The notes under the pieces were generated by a model. That model was not told where the DNA came from and made no database searches. It worked only from the letters and a program-made list of their open reading frames with translations. A stretch of 64,000 nucleotides of DNA, taken from positions 7,248,704 to 7,312,703 of the forward strand of contig OZ038452.1 in NCBI GenBank assembly GCA_964036195.1, read 5' to 3'. Below, piece after piece: positions 1-11,699 of the stretch (positions are counted from its first letter, which is position 1; each line of letters starts with the position of its first letter). This stretch comes from Sphaerolaimus hirsutus (Eukaryota > Nematoda > Chromadorea > Monhysterida > Sphaerolaimidae). The position numbers and the translations under genes were made by a program.

Positions 1-350
1 GGGGTTTATTCGAGGGGGGGTCTATTATTTCGCCAGAAATTTTCGGAAATTCCCCATACGCAGACGTAGAAAAATCGAACAATTACGTAGATGTATATGT
101 GTTTATAGGCATATATAACTGTATATACACATAAACCCTACCCTAACGTCACTTAGCCATCACTTTTAACGTGTGTTCTGCATTGTACAGATCACAAACT
201 ACGGTATTTGTCATGTACGTTCTCTTTACACTCAATTTTAGGGGGGGGGTATTTCGAGGGGGGGTTTATTATTTCCTCAGCCGAATTTTAGGGGGGATAT
301 TTCGAGGGGGGGGGGTTAATTCAAGGGGGGGATAATTCGAGGTAATACGG
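1..350. mobile_element. Truncated TA-flanked inverted-repeat element (CCGTA family 1)
   Basis: Right part of an element cut by the window edge. It carries G-runs alternating with TATTTCGAGG and ends in GGTAATACGG before TA. The same right end closes intact copies elsewhere, such as 43604-44026. A further degenerate fragment of the same family follows to about 450. No reading frame of note. Confidence 0.7.
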
Positions 351-647
351 TAGGTACTGTATTTCCTAGGAATAAACCCGGGGTTTAATATTTCGCCGGC
401 AAAATGAGTGGTGGGTAATTCGAGGGGACTATTGGTGGGCCACTATCATTTCGTCAAAATATTCACAGTCAAAAGTCAAGTCATTGCATTTACATAGTGT
501 AAAAAATCAGCTTTCATTTACTTAACAACGGTAAGTAACCAAACCTTAAATAAACGGAAATTTCTATGGAAATAGAAACCATTAAATTTTTTTACTGCGA
601 TGCAACAGGACGGTCAGTTTTACATGGTGTACATTAAATACATTATA

Positions 648-982
648 CCGTATTTCCTCGAATTACCCCCCCTGGGTTTATTTTTTCAGAGTGAAAATTT
701 TGAGAGAAAAACGTGAAAAATGCAACAATAACCACCATTTGTAAGCTTTTACAGCCTTATATAAGGATGTAGATGGTATAAACGATGTTCTAACGTAACA
801 CAGTGTTTTAAACGTCTGTTATGCATTTCCCGGACCACAAATTCATAGTGCCCATTTTGAGGGGGGGGGGGGGGTAGTACCTAATGTACATCGTTCCTAC
901 GGGGGTATTCCGATGGGATTTCCCCAGATAACTCAAACCCCGGGGGGGTATTTCGAGGGGGGTTTTATTTGAGGAAATACAG
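648..982. mobile_element. CCGTA family 1 inverted-repeat element
   Basis: Begins TA-CCGTATTTCCTCGAA and ends TTTGAGGAAATACAG-TA, so it is bounded by TA like Tc1/mariner-type insertions. The interior is nearly the same as the element at 26757-26987, including the CAGAGTGAAAAT and GCATTTCCCGGACCAC segments. Non-coding. Confidence 0.75.
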
Positions 983-2394
983 TAGAACACGATTAATCTG
1001 GCTGCCCAAATTAAAACATGTCGCGTCAACTCAATTCCGCAAATTCAATTGTCAAAACAGAATTTCGGCCGTCACGCTCGCGAGACTGAGTGTCCTCTTC
1101 AGGAAAAAAGCGAGTATTTTTATCGCGTTCCGACCTACGTTTGCGAAAACGGTACGTTGTGTTAAAAATTCAAAGACAGTTTCTGTGCATAAATAGTGAA
1201 AAACTGGACGGTTATTACAATGGCACCAGCCTGCGTGGCGTTTACCTTCGGCGGGAAATCTTAAAATACGCACGCGGTTGGGTTATGGGATGGCGCCATG
1301 GCGCATTTGGCGCTGGCACCATGGATCGTTTGGCACGCTTTTTCTGTGCAGTACGTTTTTGGTGCCGATCAAATTGTTTGAACAATGTCATATTGTACAC
1401 TGGTTATTTCATGGGAAAGTGTTCTCATATAGAATGATGTCATTTTATAATGCTTTCAGAATTGTTTGTTTATCAAGGAGAGGTGTATGCAATCAAGGAA
1501 TTATGACATGCTAAAAAAATTTAAAATATGTTTACTGTATTTCCTCAGAATACTCCACCCTTAAAATACCTCCACCTGTACTAAGTGTAAAGAGAATGTA
1601 ATTGCCAAACACTGTGGTTTGTGATCTGTGTCATACAGAATACACAGAAAGCATAATTAAGAACAGTGACTGGAGTTACATTAAATAGGACAGGGCCTCA
1701 ACCACACATATATAAGTTTATAGACTTTATACATGTCAGTTATTGTTATATTTTTCTAAACCTGCATGTTACAAACAACAAATTAGTACTTGGAGTTCAA
1801 ACAACAGTCTGGCAAAATGATAAAACCTCCTTTGAAATACCCCTCAATTGATTGAATACTCCCTCCATAAACCAGCTCAAAATTTGCACTATGAATTCTG
1901 AATACTGAATTCCAAAAGTCAATCATTCCATAAACTACCTAAAAGACAAATTTATAAGGGTCAGGAACAAAAATTTCATTGTGGGCATCTTGTGCAAATG
2001 GCACTGCTCCCATGCATGTTGAGAGCAGAGGTTGGAAATTTGAGAGTTTATAATCAATGTTTGGAACTTTGAAATTATCAGTGAACAAACACATTGGCCA
2101 TGCATCATGGAGAGAGAATAGGAAATGAAATAGAAACACCATTTACTTCAAATAAATTTTTTGGACCTATGATTTAGCCTCAGGTCTCAAATGCCTCAAC
2201 ATGCCTCAAATGGTTTCATATTTGTTTGCCATCTGCAAAATTTGTAGAATGGAAAGTATCAAGCATGAAGTATCAACTGTCAAAAGCTGGTGCCAAGTTG
2301 GGTAACAGTGACAGGTCCCAGCACGACATGTAGCTTTCTGAAATGGGTGTTTTTTAGAAAATATAATTAAAGAAAACTGCTCAAAAATATACTA
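983..2394. other. Stretch without recognisable gene
   Basis: AT-rich DNA. The only structure I see is a short GGCGCC-rich patch near 1290-1340 (fragment of the GGCGCC family). Open frames here are short and show no protein family signal. Confidence 0.5.
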
Positions 2395-2822
2395 CCGTAA
2401 ATCCTCGAATAAGTCTCCCCCCTCGAATAACTACCCCCCTCGAATAACTCCCCCCTGTAAACTGACTGAGGAAAAAATAACTCCCCCCCTCGAATAACTC
2501 CCCCCTCTTTTATGGGTGGGAACAAAGTCCACGTATAAAAAACGTATGTATGTATATGATCATTAAAAGCATTCATTATTTTGCAGTTTATGCACACTAG
2601 CATTGATTTTATTGCATGAATTACGGGACTTCTATTCTGGCTCACACGTTTATGCAGCCTACTTAACCCCATTCAGATGATACACTGATCAAGTATTTTA
2701 CTCAATATTCCGACAAAGAAATAACTCCCCCCCTCGAATAACCCCCCCCCTCGAATAAGTCCCCCCTCAAAAAATTCTGAGGAAAAAATAACTCCCCCAG
2801 GGACTTATTCCAGGATTTACGG
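2395..2822. mobile_element. CCGTA family 2 element (CCTCGAATAAGTCCCCC type)
   Basis: Starts TA-CCGTAAATCCTCGAATAAG and ends CCAGGATTTACGG-TA. The interior has C-runs interleaved with CTCGAATAA, about 430 bp in all. It shares only the outermost CCGTA and the CTCGAA core with family 1. A second copy lies at 42230-42648. No coding capacity. Confidence 0.75.
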
Positions 2823-4017
2823 TATAATGAAATCGCTCTGAAAAATGCCAAAAAAATTTTATTTTCTTCTCGTAAAATAAATATAATATAATTTCCCAGA
2901 AAAACTGGGAGAAAATATAAGATTTGTTTTTACATCTTCTGAGATTTTAAGAGCATAAATCTTTCAGAGCATCTTGAATTGCTAACCACATAACAATTTT
3001 ACATTACTTGTCCCCTGGTTCACACTGCTACTACACCATATCTGGACATCACTAAAAGCATGATTTGAATGCGCATTTGGCGGCCATTTTCCGCCAGTGA
3101 TTCCAATTTTGCCCACAACAAATTCCTTGTGCAATGAAAATTGTTCAAGTTACCTGTGCCATTAGTGGTGTAGTTTTTCGCGAGTTATTTATGAGCTTCC
3201 CGACTTTAAGAGTTCGGCAAACGTAACATTTGCGGACATTTTGTGTTATTTTTGCCAAATGTTTATTTTGGTCCAATGCTATCCACGTTTTCGATGCAAA
3301 GTGCATATTCGATTGCGATTTTGATAAAGGCTATCGAACCCACACTTTACAATGAAATTGACCGTACCCCCTCTGAATAAACGACATCAATATTAACAAT
3401 TTTCTCATCACATTGTTTTAGTTATGTGTGAAATTGGTGCATAATTAGAACGTCTTTATACATCAAAATATGCTAACATTCACTGTGAGGCTGTCCAGTC
3501 AGTCAAAGGAGTTAAAAATAACCTACAGACATCCACTTAACTCTACCGTCTCCCAGCTGAATAAAACAATCTACAACTGTTTGAATTTTTTTCCTAGCAA
3601 TACATTGTTTTCACTATGGGACAATTTTTCACGTATTTATCACATTACCCTATTCATCAAATTTCGGTAAAATTATGTGCAAAACATGCTCAGTATGTGT
3701 ACACATTGTAAAATACAATTTATTTACACTGTGTATACAAATATACATTGGTCAGCGCCGCAAAGTTCTATTTATATTTGATGGTGAATCATTTCGCTGG
3801 AAACGCAAGCGTCAGAATGTTTCAGGACTCGGTGCCAAGAAGTGTCCAGAAACAAGGGTAGCTGCAGATTTTCACTTGACAGAATTTTGACAAAATTGCG
3901 AAGATTCCGCAAGTAGACAAGTGACAAGATAAGTGAAGTATGGTAGGAAAATTCGTGGCAAGTAAACTTAGAAGTGATAAATAAGAAAATTTTGTGAATG
4001 AAAATACCGTATTTCCT
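2823..4017. other. Stretch without recognisable gene
   Basis: Low-GC sequence with only short open frames and no domain-like translation. I see no clear repeat boundary. Confidence 0.4.
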
Positions 4018-4085
4018 CGAAATACCCCCTCAAAATTCTCACTCTGAAACAATCATTCCCCCTGGGGTATTTCGAGGAAATACGG
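4018..4085. mobile_element. Minimal 68-bp CCGTA family 1 element
   Basis: Almost only the two inverted ends remain: TA-CCGTATTTCCTCGAAATACC, a spacer of roughly 25 bp, and GGTATTTCGAGGAAATACGG-TA. It is a near-complete hairpin, which suggests that the ends alone can be mobilised. Confidence 0.8.
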
Positions 4086-4543
4086 TACTTGTAAATAACT
4101 TTGTATTTTAAACCACTCACTTTGTTGACCAGACTACTTGTGGAATTGGGCCCGGGGGCCACCCCGTACCTTCTACCATTTCACACATTGGTCAAACATC
4201 CTGTAAATAGTTCCTACACACCATACAGCTTTCTACCGAACTTTCAAAAAAATTTGGGGAACTCATATGCGTAAGCTTTGAGTTGACCGAAATGGCCATA
4301 CACACATTAGTTTTCACTGTGACATGTGTGAAAACTGAAATGGCGACATGGCGACATTCAGCCTACTCTTATTGTGTGTTATATGTGTTTTACTTTACAA
4401 ATTTTCAATTTGTAACTTTTATTAAATTAAATTCAAATTAAATTTTCATCATTAAATTATATCATTCAACCGGGTTCATTTATTCGCATTTAAATTTTTT
4501 TCAGTTTTCACACGAAGTCACAATGAAAACTAGTAGTGTAGGC

Positions 4544-5353
4544 CAACGATGGGTAAGTTCTCCAAAAAAAACACTTTCTGTGTTTTGAGTTTTTCAAAAA
4601 AGAATACCTGTGTTTTGAGTTTTTTTATCGAAAAAAACTTGAGTAACTCTGTTTTTATTTCTGTGTTTTTTGTTAAAACTCGAGTTTTTTTGAGTTTTTT
4701 CTAAAAAAACTCTAGTTTTTGTCCAAAAAACTCGAGTTTTCCCCCAAAAAATTCTGATTTACAGCATTTTGATGGAAACAGCGGTTTTCTTATAAAATAT
4801 TGGTTTTGCACATGTTTTAACCCCACATAACATGTGTATTCATTCAAGTGCCGAAAAAGTTCATAAAAATGTCCTCAATGAGGACATCCACCCACATCAC
4901 AACACCAGCATCAACAAAATGCTCACAAACTACAATTTTTGCAGTACTCCAAAATTCTTCAATGGATGTGCGCTGTATGGAAGACTACGGAATTGATTTG
5001 AACTACAACTATATTCAAACATGTCCACCAGGAGATGTGCATGCCATCTTTAATTTATTTTTTGTTCCATCATAAAATATGAATACATTATGTACATATT
5101 TACATGCATATCTTATCTTGTTTAGTTTTACTGAATTCATGTGCATTCTGAAAATGTGTCCAACCACTTTGCTGAAAAAAACTCAAAAACTCAAAAAACT
5201 TTTCTGTGTTTCCGTGTTTCTGTGTTCTCCAAAAAAACTCTTTTGAGTTTTGAGTTTTTCAAAATTTGTGAGTTTCCGTGTTGCTGTGTAGAACAAAAAC
5301 ACAGAAACTCAATGAGTTTCTGTGTTCAATTTCTGTGTTTTTTTCCATCGTTG
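4544..5353. mobile_element. hAT-like element, AAACTC/AACACAG array family
   Basis: Ends CAACGATGG ... CCATCGTTG, flanked by the exact 8-bp duplication GTGTAGGC (4536-4543 and 5354-5361). The first and last 200-250 bp are degenerate arrays built from AAACTC, GAGTTTTT and CTGTGTTT units in inverted orientation. The middle (about 4750-5150) is ordinary AT-rich DNA with no transposase. Sister copies are at 35181-35739 and 52690-53494, with fragments at 40709, 42690-42895 and 57780-58357. Confidence 0.9.
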
Positions 5354-5690
5354 GTGTAGGCACCATATGTCATTTTTAGTGTGCATCAGCAGCAGTCGAA
5401 TTTTTTTAACTTTCGAGAGAATGTATTGTGCAGAGGCAATGCGACATTTTCTATTGGGTTTTTACCAGGCAGTTAAAATTTTACAAAATCTTATGAAATT
5501 TCAGTGTGGCACAAACCTCAGAAAGGCTAATTGTCAAACAGTTCTATATTTCATTATTTATTATTGACACTAATAGAATTGATCCCCGGAAAGTCAGATA
5601 ACGTCGCCTTATACTTATGCACACACTAATATTCCACACCCTCGCAGAACGCAATTTTAACGGACCAAGAAAAAATTTCAATACGAACCT

Positions 5691-6006
5691 ATGGCATCCT
5701 ATAAACTATTGTTCCTATCCCATCTCACAACAATTCTACAAAACATAGCCGCAATCTCAGCGAATTGCGTCAATTTAAGCGACAATAACGATTCAAACCA
5801 GGAATCTGAACTTCCCTGCGACCAAACACAGAGGTCCTTAACAAGAGAGACCGACATGTTCACGAGCGACGTGTCCAGCGAGGTGTCGGCCGCCAGCTTG
5901 TGGCTGTACTACGTGCTGTTCAACGTGTCCGCCGCTACGATAGCATACTATTATTGGAGTGTTATGGGTCTGTTTGTGGGGATTTGCGCTTGTATTTGTA
6001 TGCGTT
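5691..6006 (+). CDS. Hypothetical membrane-protein exon, 3' end interrupted by a repeat
   Basis: An ATG at 5691 opens a frame of about 105 codons before a GGCGCC foldback element takes over. The translation has a hydrophobic N-terminus starting MASYKLLFLSHL, possibly a signal peptide. A polar Asn/Ser/Asp/Glu-rich stretch follows, and then a hydrophobic span around VLFNVSAATIAYYYW and GLFVGICACICM that could cross a membrane once or twice. I do not recognise the family. The more balanced base composition compared with the surroundings supports coding, but no partner exon was found. GT donors are possible near 5960-5980. The frame continues into the repeat by chance. It could be a real first exon, a gene fragment or a fortuitous frame. 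Confidence 0.35.
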
Positions 6007-6305
6007 GTGATGGAAAAAGCGCCAGAACTTTGGCGCAAGCGCCATGGTGCTTTTCCGGACCCCAGCGACAAGTGCCAATGGCGCCAAGTGCAAGAAGCGC
6101 CATGGCGCTTTTTGCTTTGGCGCTAGCGCCAGCGCCAGGCGTTTTGTTCCTGGCGCAACGCAAAAATAGCGCCAAGCGCCATGGCGCTTTTGATGGGTGT
6201 GGCGCCAAGCGCCAATGGCGCCACAACAAAGTAGCGCCAAGCGCCATGGCGCTTTTCCCTTTGGCGCTAGCGCCAGGCGCCATCGCCATGGCGCTTTTCC
6301 ATCAC
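6007..6305. mobile_element. GGCGCC foldback element
   Basis: A 299-bp element whose ends are GTGATGGAAAAAGCGCC and GGCGCTTTTCCATCAC. The interior is almost wholly permuted GGCGCC, GCGCCA and CATGGCGC words, so each strand folds on itself. No clear 8-bp duplication remains. Related copy at 61745-62691; fragments near 1290, 8336, 47090 and 52090. Confidence 0.8.
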
Positions 6306-6736
6306 TACGTACAGGGTGACTGTTTAGGAATTATCTGAGGGGGGGGCGGCGCCTAAGAAACATTCCTTTCATGCCAATAAACACTTCTCCTCTCAGAACG
6401 CTGCGAGCACAGTTGGAATAGGAGACCTATCGCTCAAGAAAAAATATCGAAATGATTGCTGTGAATTATTTATAATGTTATTAGGTCTTTCGGTGCTTTT
6501 TATTTCCATTTTTTTCTCAAACGGGTCTACTTTTTGATGAATTTATATATGCGAAATGACAATTACTATATAAATACTATATTTCGTGCAATCTTTCATA
6601 TATTGTTAACAGCGTCAGAAAGTCGAAATACAGTATTATCATGAATAAATTCCGGGGTTATTTGAGGGAAGGATTTTTCATCGAAATGAGACCAATATAA
6701 GTCACACAAGCTCACAACATTCAATTCGATGGAATC

Positions 6737-7231
6737 TAGGGTTCAAACGGGATTGACTTCTCGGGATCGGGATACACTTTTTGAGATTTCGGGATCGAGA
6801 TTGGGGTTTTGGGATCGGGATTGGTTTTTTGAGATTTCGGGATCGGGATTGGGGTCACGGGATTGGGATTGGCATTTTTCCGGGTCGGGAGTGGGTTCTA
6901 GGGATAGAGATTTTGGCCATGTTTCTGGCATTCACAGTTGTTCATAAAGGTCTCAAAACACTGTTGGATGCCTGAAAAGTGGCATAAAATTGACATTGGG
7001 GGTTTGCATCCACTTTTTTGCATGCAAAAACGTCATTATTTCACTTTTTATAATTTCCACTAATTTTGCCGGGATCGGGATCCCGGACTTGGGAGTTTCT
7101 CAGGATCGGGATTTGAAAATTTTCGGGATCGGGATTTTTGGATTTCGGGATCGGGATTGGGGTTTCGGGATCGGGACTGGTAAATCCCGGAATTTCACGG
7201 GATCCGGGATCGGGATCCCGTTTGAACCCTA
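6737..7231. mobile_element. hAT-like element, GGGATC array family
   Basis: Ends TAGGGTTCAAACGGGAT ... ATCCCGTTTGAACCCTA. Flanks ATGGAATC and ATGGTATC form an 8-bp duplication with one mismatch. Both sub-ends are arrays of GGGATCGGGATT variants. The centre (about 6915-7070) has a conserved core with GGCATTCACAGTTGTTCATAA that is also found at 20400-20450. Non-coding. Confidence 0.85.
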
Positions 7232-7314
7232 ATGGTATCTACTATCATACATTTCATCACAAAAATACTACTAGAAATTCCTGGCTATAAAGGTGTTACA
7301 GGTAATTCATTACG

Positions 7315-7790
7315 CTAAAGTTGTTTGTTAAACTTTTAAAAAGTATACGTTAAAAAAGTATTTCTTTTTTACTCAACCCCCTAAGTACAGAAAAGCAAAG
7401 ATTTTTTTTACTTTTACTCAAGAGTAAATGTGAAAACAAGTTTTCCCCGCAAAGCGTAAAAGTGAGTATTTTTGTACAATTTTACCCAAATGTTCACTCA
7501 ACATCTCTAATTTACATATCTTTTTGCCCATTGTCACCTTCAAATTCATTAGTTAATGCGTTTTCCCCTATTTTCAGGTATTTATAGCTGCCTACATATG
7601 CGCTTATTTACCCATTTTTGGCTGTGTTTTTCTTCAGATTTTTAGCATTTTCCCTGCTTTTCCCCTTCTTTGCTCTGACAAACCCTATATAAAAGCCTCG
7701 AAATATGAAATACGTTTTCTGTACTCGAGTAATTTCAAAAAGTATGGTAAACGTATTTTTAGAGTAAACATACCTAAATGTTAAAACAAC
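7315..7790. mobile_element. Fragment of CAGAGTTGTTAA / acgTTTACG hAT-like family
   Basis: Contains AAACGTTAAA, GTATACGTTAAA and ACTCGAGTAATTTC motifs like the better-preserved copies at 43328-44274 and 50527-50668. The termini are degraded. No gene is seen in the 7232-7855 interval. Confidence 0.45.
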
Positions 7791-7855
7791 TATTCATCAC
7801 ACTTTTTTCAAGCTGGCGATAAACGAAATTCACACTATTGGCACACTACCGGGGG

Positions 7856-8074
7856 CCAGTTCCGCAAAATGAGAAGTGAGAAGTGAAATGGCAAAAACGA
7901 AGTGAAAGCGCAAAGGCGAAGTGAAATGGCATACGAATAGAGAAGAAAATAGGCAAAAGCGAAGGGGAATTACTTTTTATTTTTTTGTACTTCACGTGTG
8001 CCAATTCACTTGCCATTTCACTTCGCATTTGGCATTTGTCATTTCACCTCTCACTTCTCATTTTGCGGAACTGG
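7856..8074. mobile_element. 219-bp foldback element (CCAGTTCCGC ends)
   Basis: Begins CCAGTTCCGCAAAATGAGAA and ends with the reverse complement CTCATTTTGCGGAACTGG. The arms are runs of AAGTGAAATGGCA-like units, and the two arms pair over most of the element. I see no clear target duplication. Confidence 0.7.
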
Positions 8075-8397
8075 CACCAGATCAATTAACACTCGCGCTC
8101 CAATTATAAACACAATAACGAAATTGCAGAAGGTAACATGTTCATTTATGTCTGATTTTACAGTTCACCACTCCACTGATATTCATTCATCATGCGGAGT
8201 GGCCCTACACACACACTAGCCGCCCCCCCCCGTTCCAGGGGCGGACATAAAAATTTGCCAGGAATGTTAACAAAGGTATCCATCACGGTTCAAGTGTGAT
8301 ACATAGGTATAAATAGATACCTATATAGTAGACGTTGGCGCCAACGCCAATACTGCCATGGCGCGCCTTGGCTCCATTTCTTTACTATAGGGCTAAA

Positions 8398-8476
8398 ATT
8401 TAGGGGGGGGGGCGTTCACCGGGCTGTGTATACAATCCGCCCCCCCCCCGCTCAAAAATCCTGCGTACGTCCCTGG
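8398..8476. repeat. G-run/C-run repeat with GTACGTCC end
   Basis: A run of nine or more G, then a C-run, then CTGCGTACGTCCCTGG. Similar fragments ending in TACGTCC occur at 20025-20055 and, inverted, at 25109-25190. This looks like a small widespread element reduced to one end. Confidence 0.45.
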
Positions 8477-8761
8477 TAGACAGTATCATCATTTCAAAAT
8501 GGTAAACGGTGAGGTTTTCACAACATAACATTATATTTACCCTTGTATTCAGATCATGACATTCCAGAAAGAACGACATCGTCATCGGGGAACCCGGTAA
8601 ACGTTCAAAACGAAGAAAACCTTCAGAGAAGATAGGAAAAAGCGGCAACAGTTTGACCAGAACCCAAATAGCAAATAAAAACACTTGAAGAGATAACAAA
8701 TCCATTTCGACGACAACACACCTCGGCAGAATTTGTTTACAAAACTGTGAATAGGTATACT

Positions 8762-9414
8762 TAGGGTTGGCCGATGTTTTTTTTAAAACGTTTTTTTTAA
8801 ACATGACGTCTGAAATGTTTTTTAAAAAAAAACAACATCGACCGAAATTTTTAGTACTAAGCACTAGGTATTTTGCAAAATTTTTGCGCGCAAGCGCGCA
8901 ATTTCACACACAAATTGACATTGGTGGTTGTTTTCATTGGTTTTGTGGCATTTTTAGTATCAAAGTATCCATTTATATATGCTACCATGGGTTAATAAGC
9001 CGTCATATGTTGCTGTAGTATACAATATTGTGGTAATGTGCTTCCATGTACCTCCACAGTGTGTAACTTCACTCCCAAAGTAACAACCTCGTTTTATAAC
9101 CTTGTTTGATCACTATTCCGTGCCAAACTTTACCTGAAGTCACGAACATTCGACTATAAGGCGATATATGAACGATATGTCGACGAAAAATGGATATTTT
9201 TGACACAAATCACCACTTATAATGCCATCCCATGGCTCCACAGACATTATATGGTCATATATAACATCAGAGTATTGCCACTGTCTGATATACCTATATA
9301 TGTTGGCACAAGGTTATATCTGGGAGCTTTTAAAAAAAACGTTTTTTATTAAAAAAACGTTGTTTTTTTTTAAAAAAAACATCGAGTTAAAAAAAAACGT
9401 TTTTTTCAACCCTA
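8762..9414. mobile_element. hAT-like element, TTTAAAACG array family
   Basis: A 653-bp element with ends TAGGGTTGGCCGATG and CAACCCTA, flanked by the exact 8-bp duplication GGTATACT (8754-8761, 9415-9422). The sub-ends are poly-T/poly-A blocks punctuated by ACG. The core (about 8860-9330) is shared with the COG2 intron copy at 18880-20698. No transposase. Confidence 0.92.
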
Positions 9415-9422
9415 GGTATACT

Positions 9423-10654
9423 CCGCGGACAGCACTTTGCATTTGAAATACATCCTCACGTACATATTTACTCAACGTTTAAAACACCAACGCGATCCTT
9501 TGCACGTACATTGATAAGAAAAATTTAACACAAAAAATCATGACCCCACGCACCCATATTGAATTATTGGTTGAGCATTGAATAAAAAAACGGTTCAAAT
9601 TTTTTTACTAGAGTGTAGCATGCGTTCCGCGGAGTATATTTACCATGAAGACTCAGGGTTGGCCCAAGTATGTTAAAGCTATTTACCAGAATCCTATTTA
9701 AAAGAAATCGCATCAGAAATCTAATTTAAAAAAATTGTTAACCTATTTAAAAAAAATTTTTTTGACCAATCCTATCAAAGATTGAATGTATGCAAGGCGG
9801 GTCCGCGAGGCGTGGGACTCTAAGGGGCGAAAAAAAGGTTTATATCGCATTCCAAAAAGCTGAATGAACGGGTAGTTAGCCTCTCAAGCAAATTAAATGT
9901 CAAATTGAATTGGCATGAAACGCGTAGGTACATTCTGAACATGTAAAAATTGAATGTTCACAGTGAAAAAGCCAGTCAGAATTTAACCCTGGCAAGTGCA
10001 GCATATGAACGCACACAGTAAATATATACTCATTGTCATATATTTACAATTACCAAACAGAAGCAAACATCTGTCATGTACCATAAATCCTCAATTACTT
10101 TCCCTGCTTGAATAGTTCACCCCTACTAGCAGAGGGAGTGAACAATAATTCGCTTTCAAAAGACCCCCATTGTGATGGGAAGAATATGTGCATATTTCAG
10201 AACAGACAATGTACCATTTAGATATGTCAGGAAGGCTATATCTGTCTGATTCATCGAATGTCGATGCAGTGCATTTTGCACAAAGGTATAATGGAATGGG
10301 TCTGTGCCATCCCACATCTAAACCCATCCTGGCCCAGAAATTGGATGCCTGTCATATTTGATGTGTATTCCTTGCATTTTTGGTGGATAATGGATGCAAA
10401 AAATGTTGATGATGAAAAAGTGCTACATTAAGAGCCACTTTTGATGACTCGGTGATTTCGCAGGTCAAAGTTGTACTCAATAACACTGACTGCACTCAAT
10501 AGTTGTCAAAAGTCATGTTTAAAAACATGTGGTGTCAAATTGCCTTCAAACACTCTAACCTGTTATATTAGATTGATTACCTTGTGTCATCATGACTTTT
10601 TCAAGATTCCTTAAATTAAATGAGAGTATAGCAAGATTTAAGCTACCCGAGATT
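9423..10654. other. Stretch without recognisable gene
   Basis: AT-rich. An inverted pair CTCCGCGGAC (9421) and TTCCGCGGAGTATA (9625) suggests a small element whose left end received the 8762-9414 insertion. Nothing else can be supported. Confidence 0.4.
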
Positions 10655-11350
10655 TAACCCATCGACTGTAAAGCCAAAGTACCTCGCTAGGTAAGCCAAA
10701 GTATAGCGACATTTAAGCCAAAATGATCATGAAAAAATGTGTCATTATTAAAGCCAATGTGTCGACTCGTAAGCCGCAATACACGTAAATACTTACCGGT
10801 CACATACAAAATGGATGCATACATAAATAGTATTTACATGTGGCATAAGATCACATCACAGTCATTTATGGGTAATCTGCTTGTGCATGGACACGTGTGG
10901 CCAATTTCTGGTTGGCTAATGAAGTGGATCGTGGAAAACTTTCGTAAATGGTACAAATGTACAGTGGGCAATTATTATGCTTTATTTTTAACATTTTCCA
11001 GTACATATTTTTTCATCACTATTTTGCATATGAAAGTTGGTGCAATATATTTCTTAAATTCACGAGTTACCTAGATATATTTATATATTTTTTCATTGTT
11101 CAATACTATATTAAGTATCATTATGTCACCGTGTAAACACATTTGTGTAGTTTCAGTTGCGTCGGTGCGCTAATGTATTCACCGGCATTATACAAAAATG
11201 GCTTAAATAATGACACAAAATATGCACTATGTACGCATGGCTTTAATAATGACACAGTAGGGTTAAATACTGACACACTTTTGGTGACGAGTCAAAAGTT
11301 TGACTGTGGCTTTAGAGACGAGGCACTTTGGCTTACCAGACGATGGGTTA
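10655..11350. mobile_element. Inverted-repeat element with TAACCCATCG ends
   Basis: Left end TAACCCATCG followed by AAAGCCAAAGTACCTCG. The right end is the reverse complement: CGAGGCACTTTGGCTTACC then CGATGGGTTA. The interior contains further GGCTTTAATAATGACACA-type units. No transposase-like frame. Confidence 0.6.
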
Positions 11351-11699
11351 CGAGTCGCTGTGGTTAAATAATGGGTTTACCTCAATTAAATACAGTCTAT
11401 TTGACAGGCAAAATTAGATTTAGATGCGGGATGGGTTTAGATGTGGGATGAGCCTACGTCGAATAGAATTTTTCCTACCAATCGTGAAAATGTTTGCATT
11501 TTACCTAGTTCATAACTACCAGAACTTTTGCTAGCGGTTTTTTAAACGGATCAGGTGCTGCGATTTTTCAAAAATATCGGATTCACAAAAACGCGTGCCA
11601 ACCCTAGTTTTCAGTATCATAAAAGCGATCAAACCAAAAGATCTAGGTACCTTCCAGAACCATAATGACCAGCTGATATTTGCTCACCTGATCAGGCAT

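Noticed and set aside
5951-6289. Frames of Ala/Pro/Trp-rich protein in GGCGCC arrays
   Set aside because: They translate a 6-bp palindromic repeat in any frame; the same appears at 61700-62000 and 62300-62760. Not genes.
6737-7231. GGGATCGGGATT arrays as telomere-like repeats
   Set aside because: The defined ends, 8-bp duplication and central core show that this is a transposon, not a telomeric tract.
8400-8864. 154-codon minus frame
   Set aside because: It crosses two repeat boundaries (C-run repeat and TTTAAAACG element) and has no domain-like segment.
10101-11074. Possible tRNA or snRNA genes in non-repetitive parts
   Set aside because: I looked for A/B-box words and cloverleaf-like pairing by eye and found nothing I could defend; a covariance-model scan would be needed.
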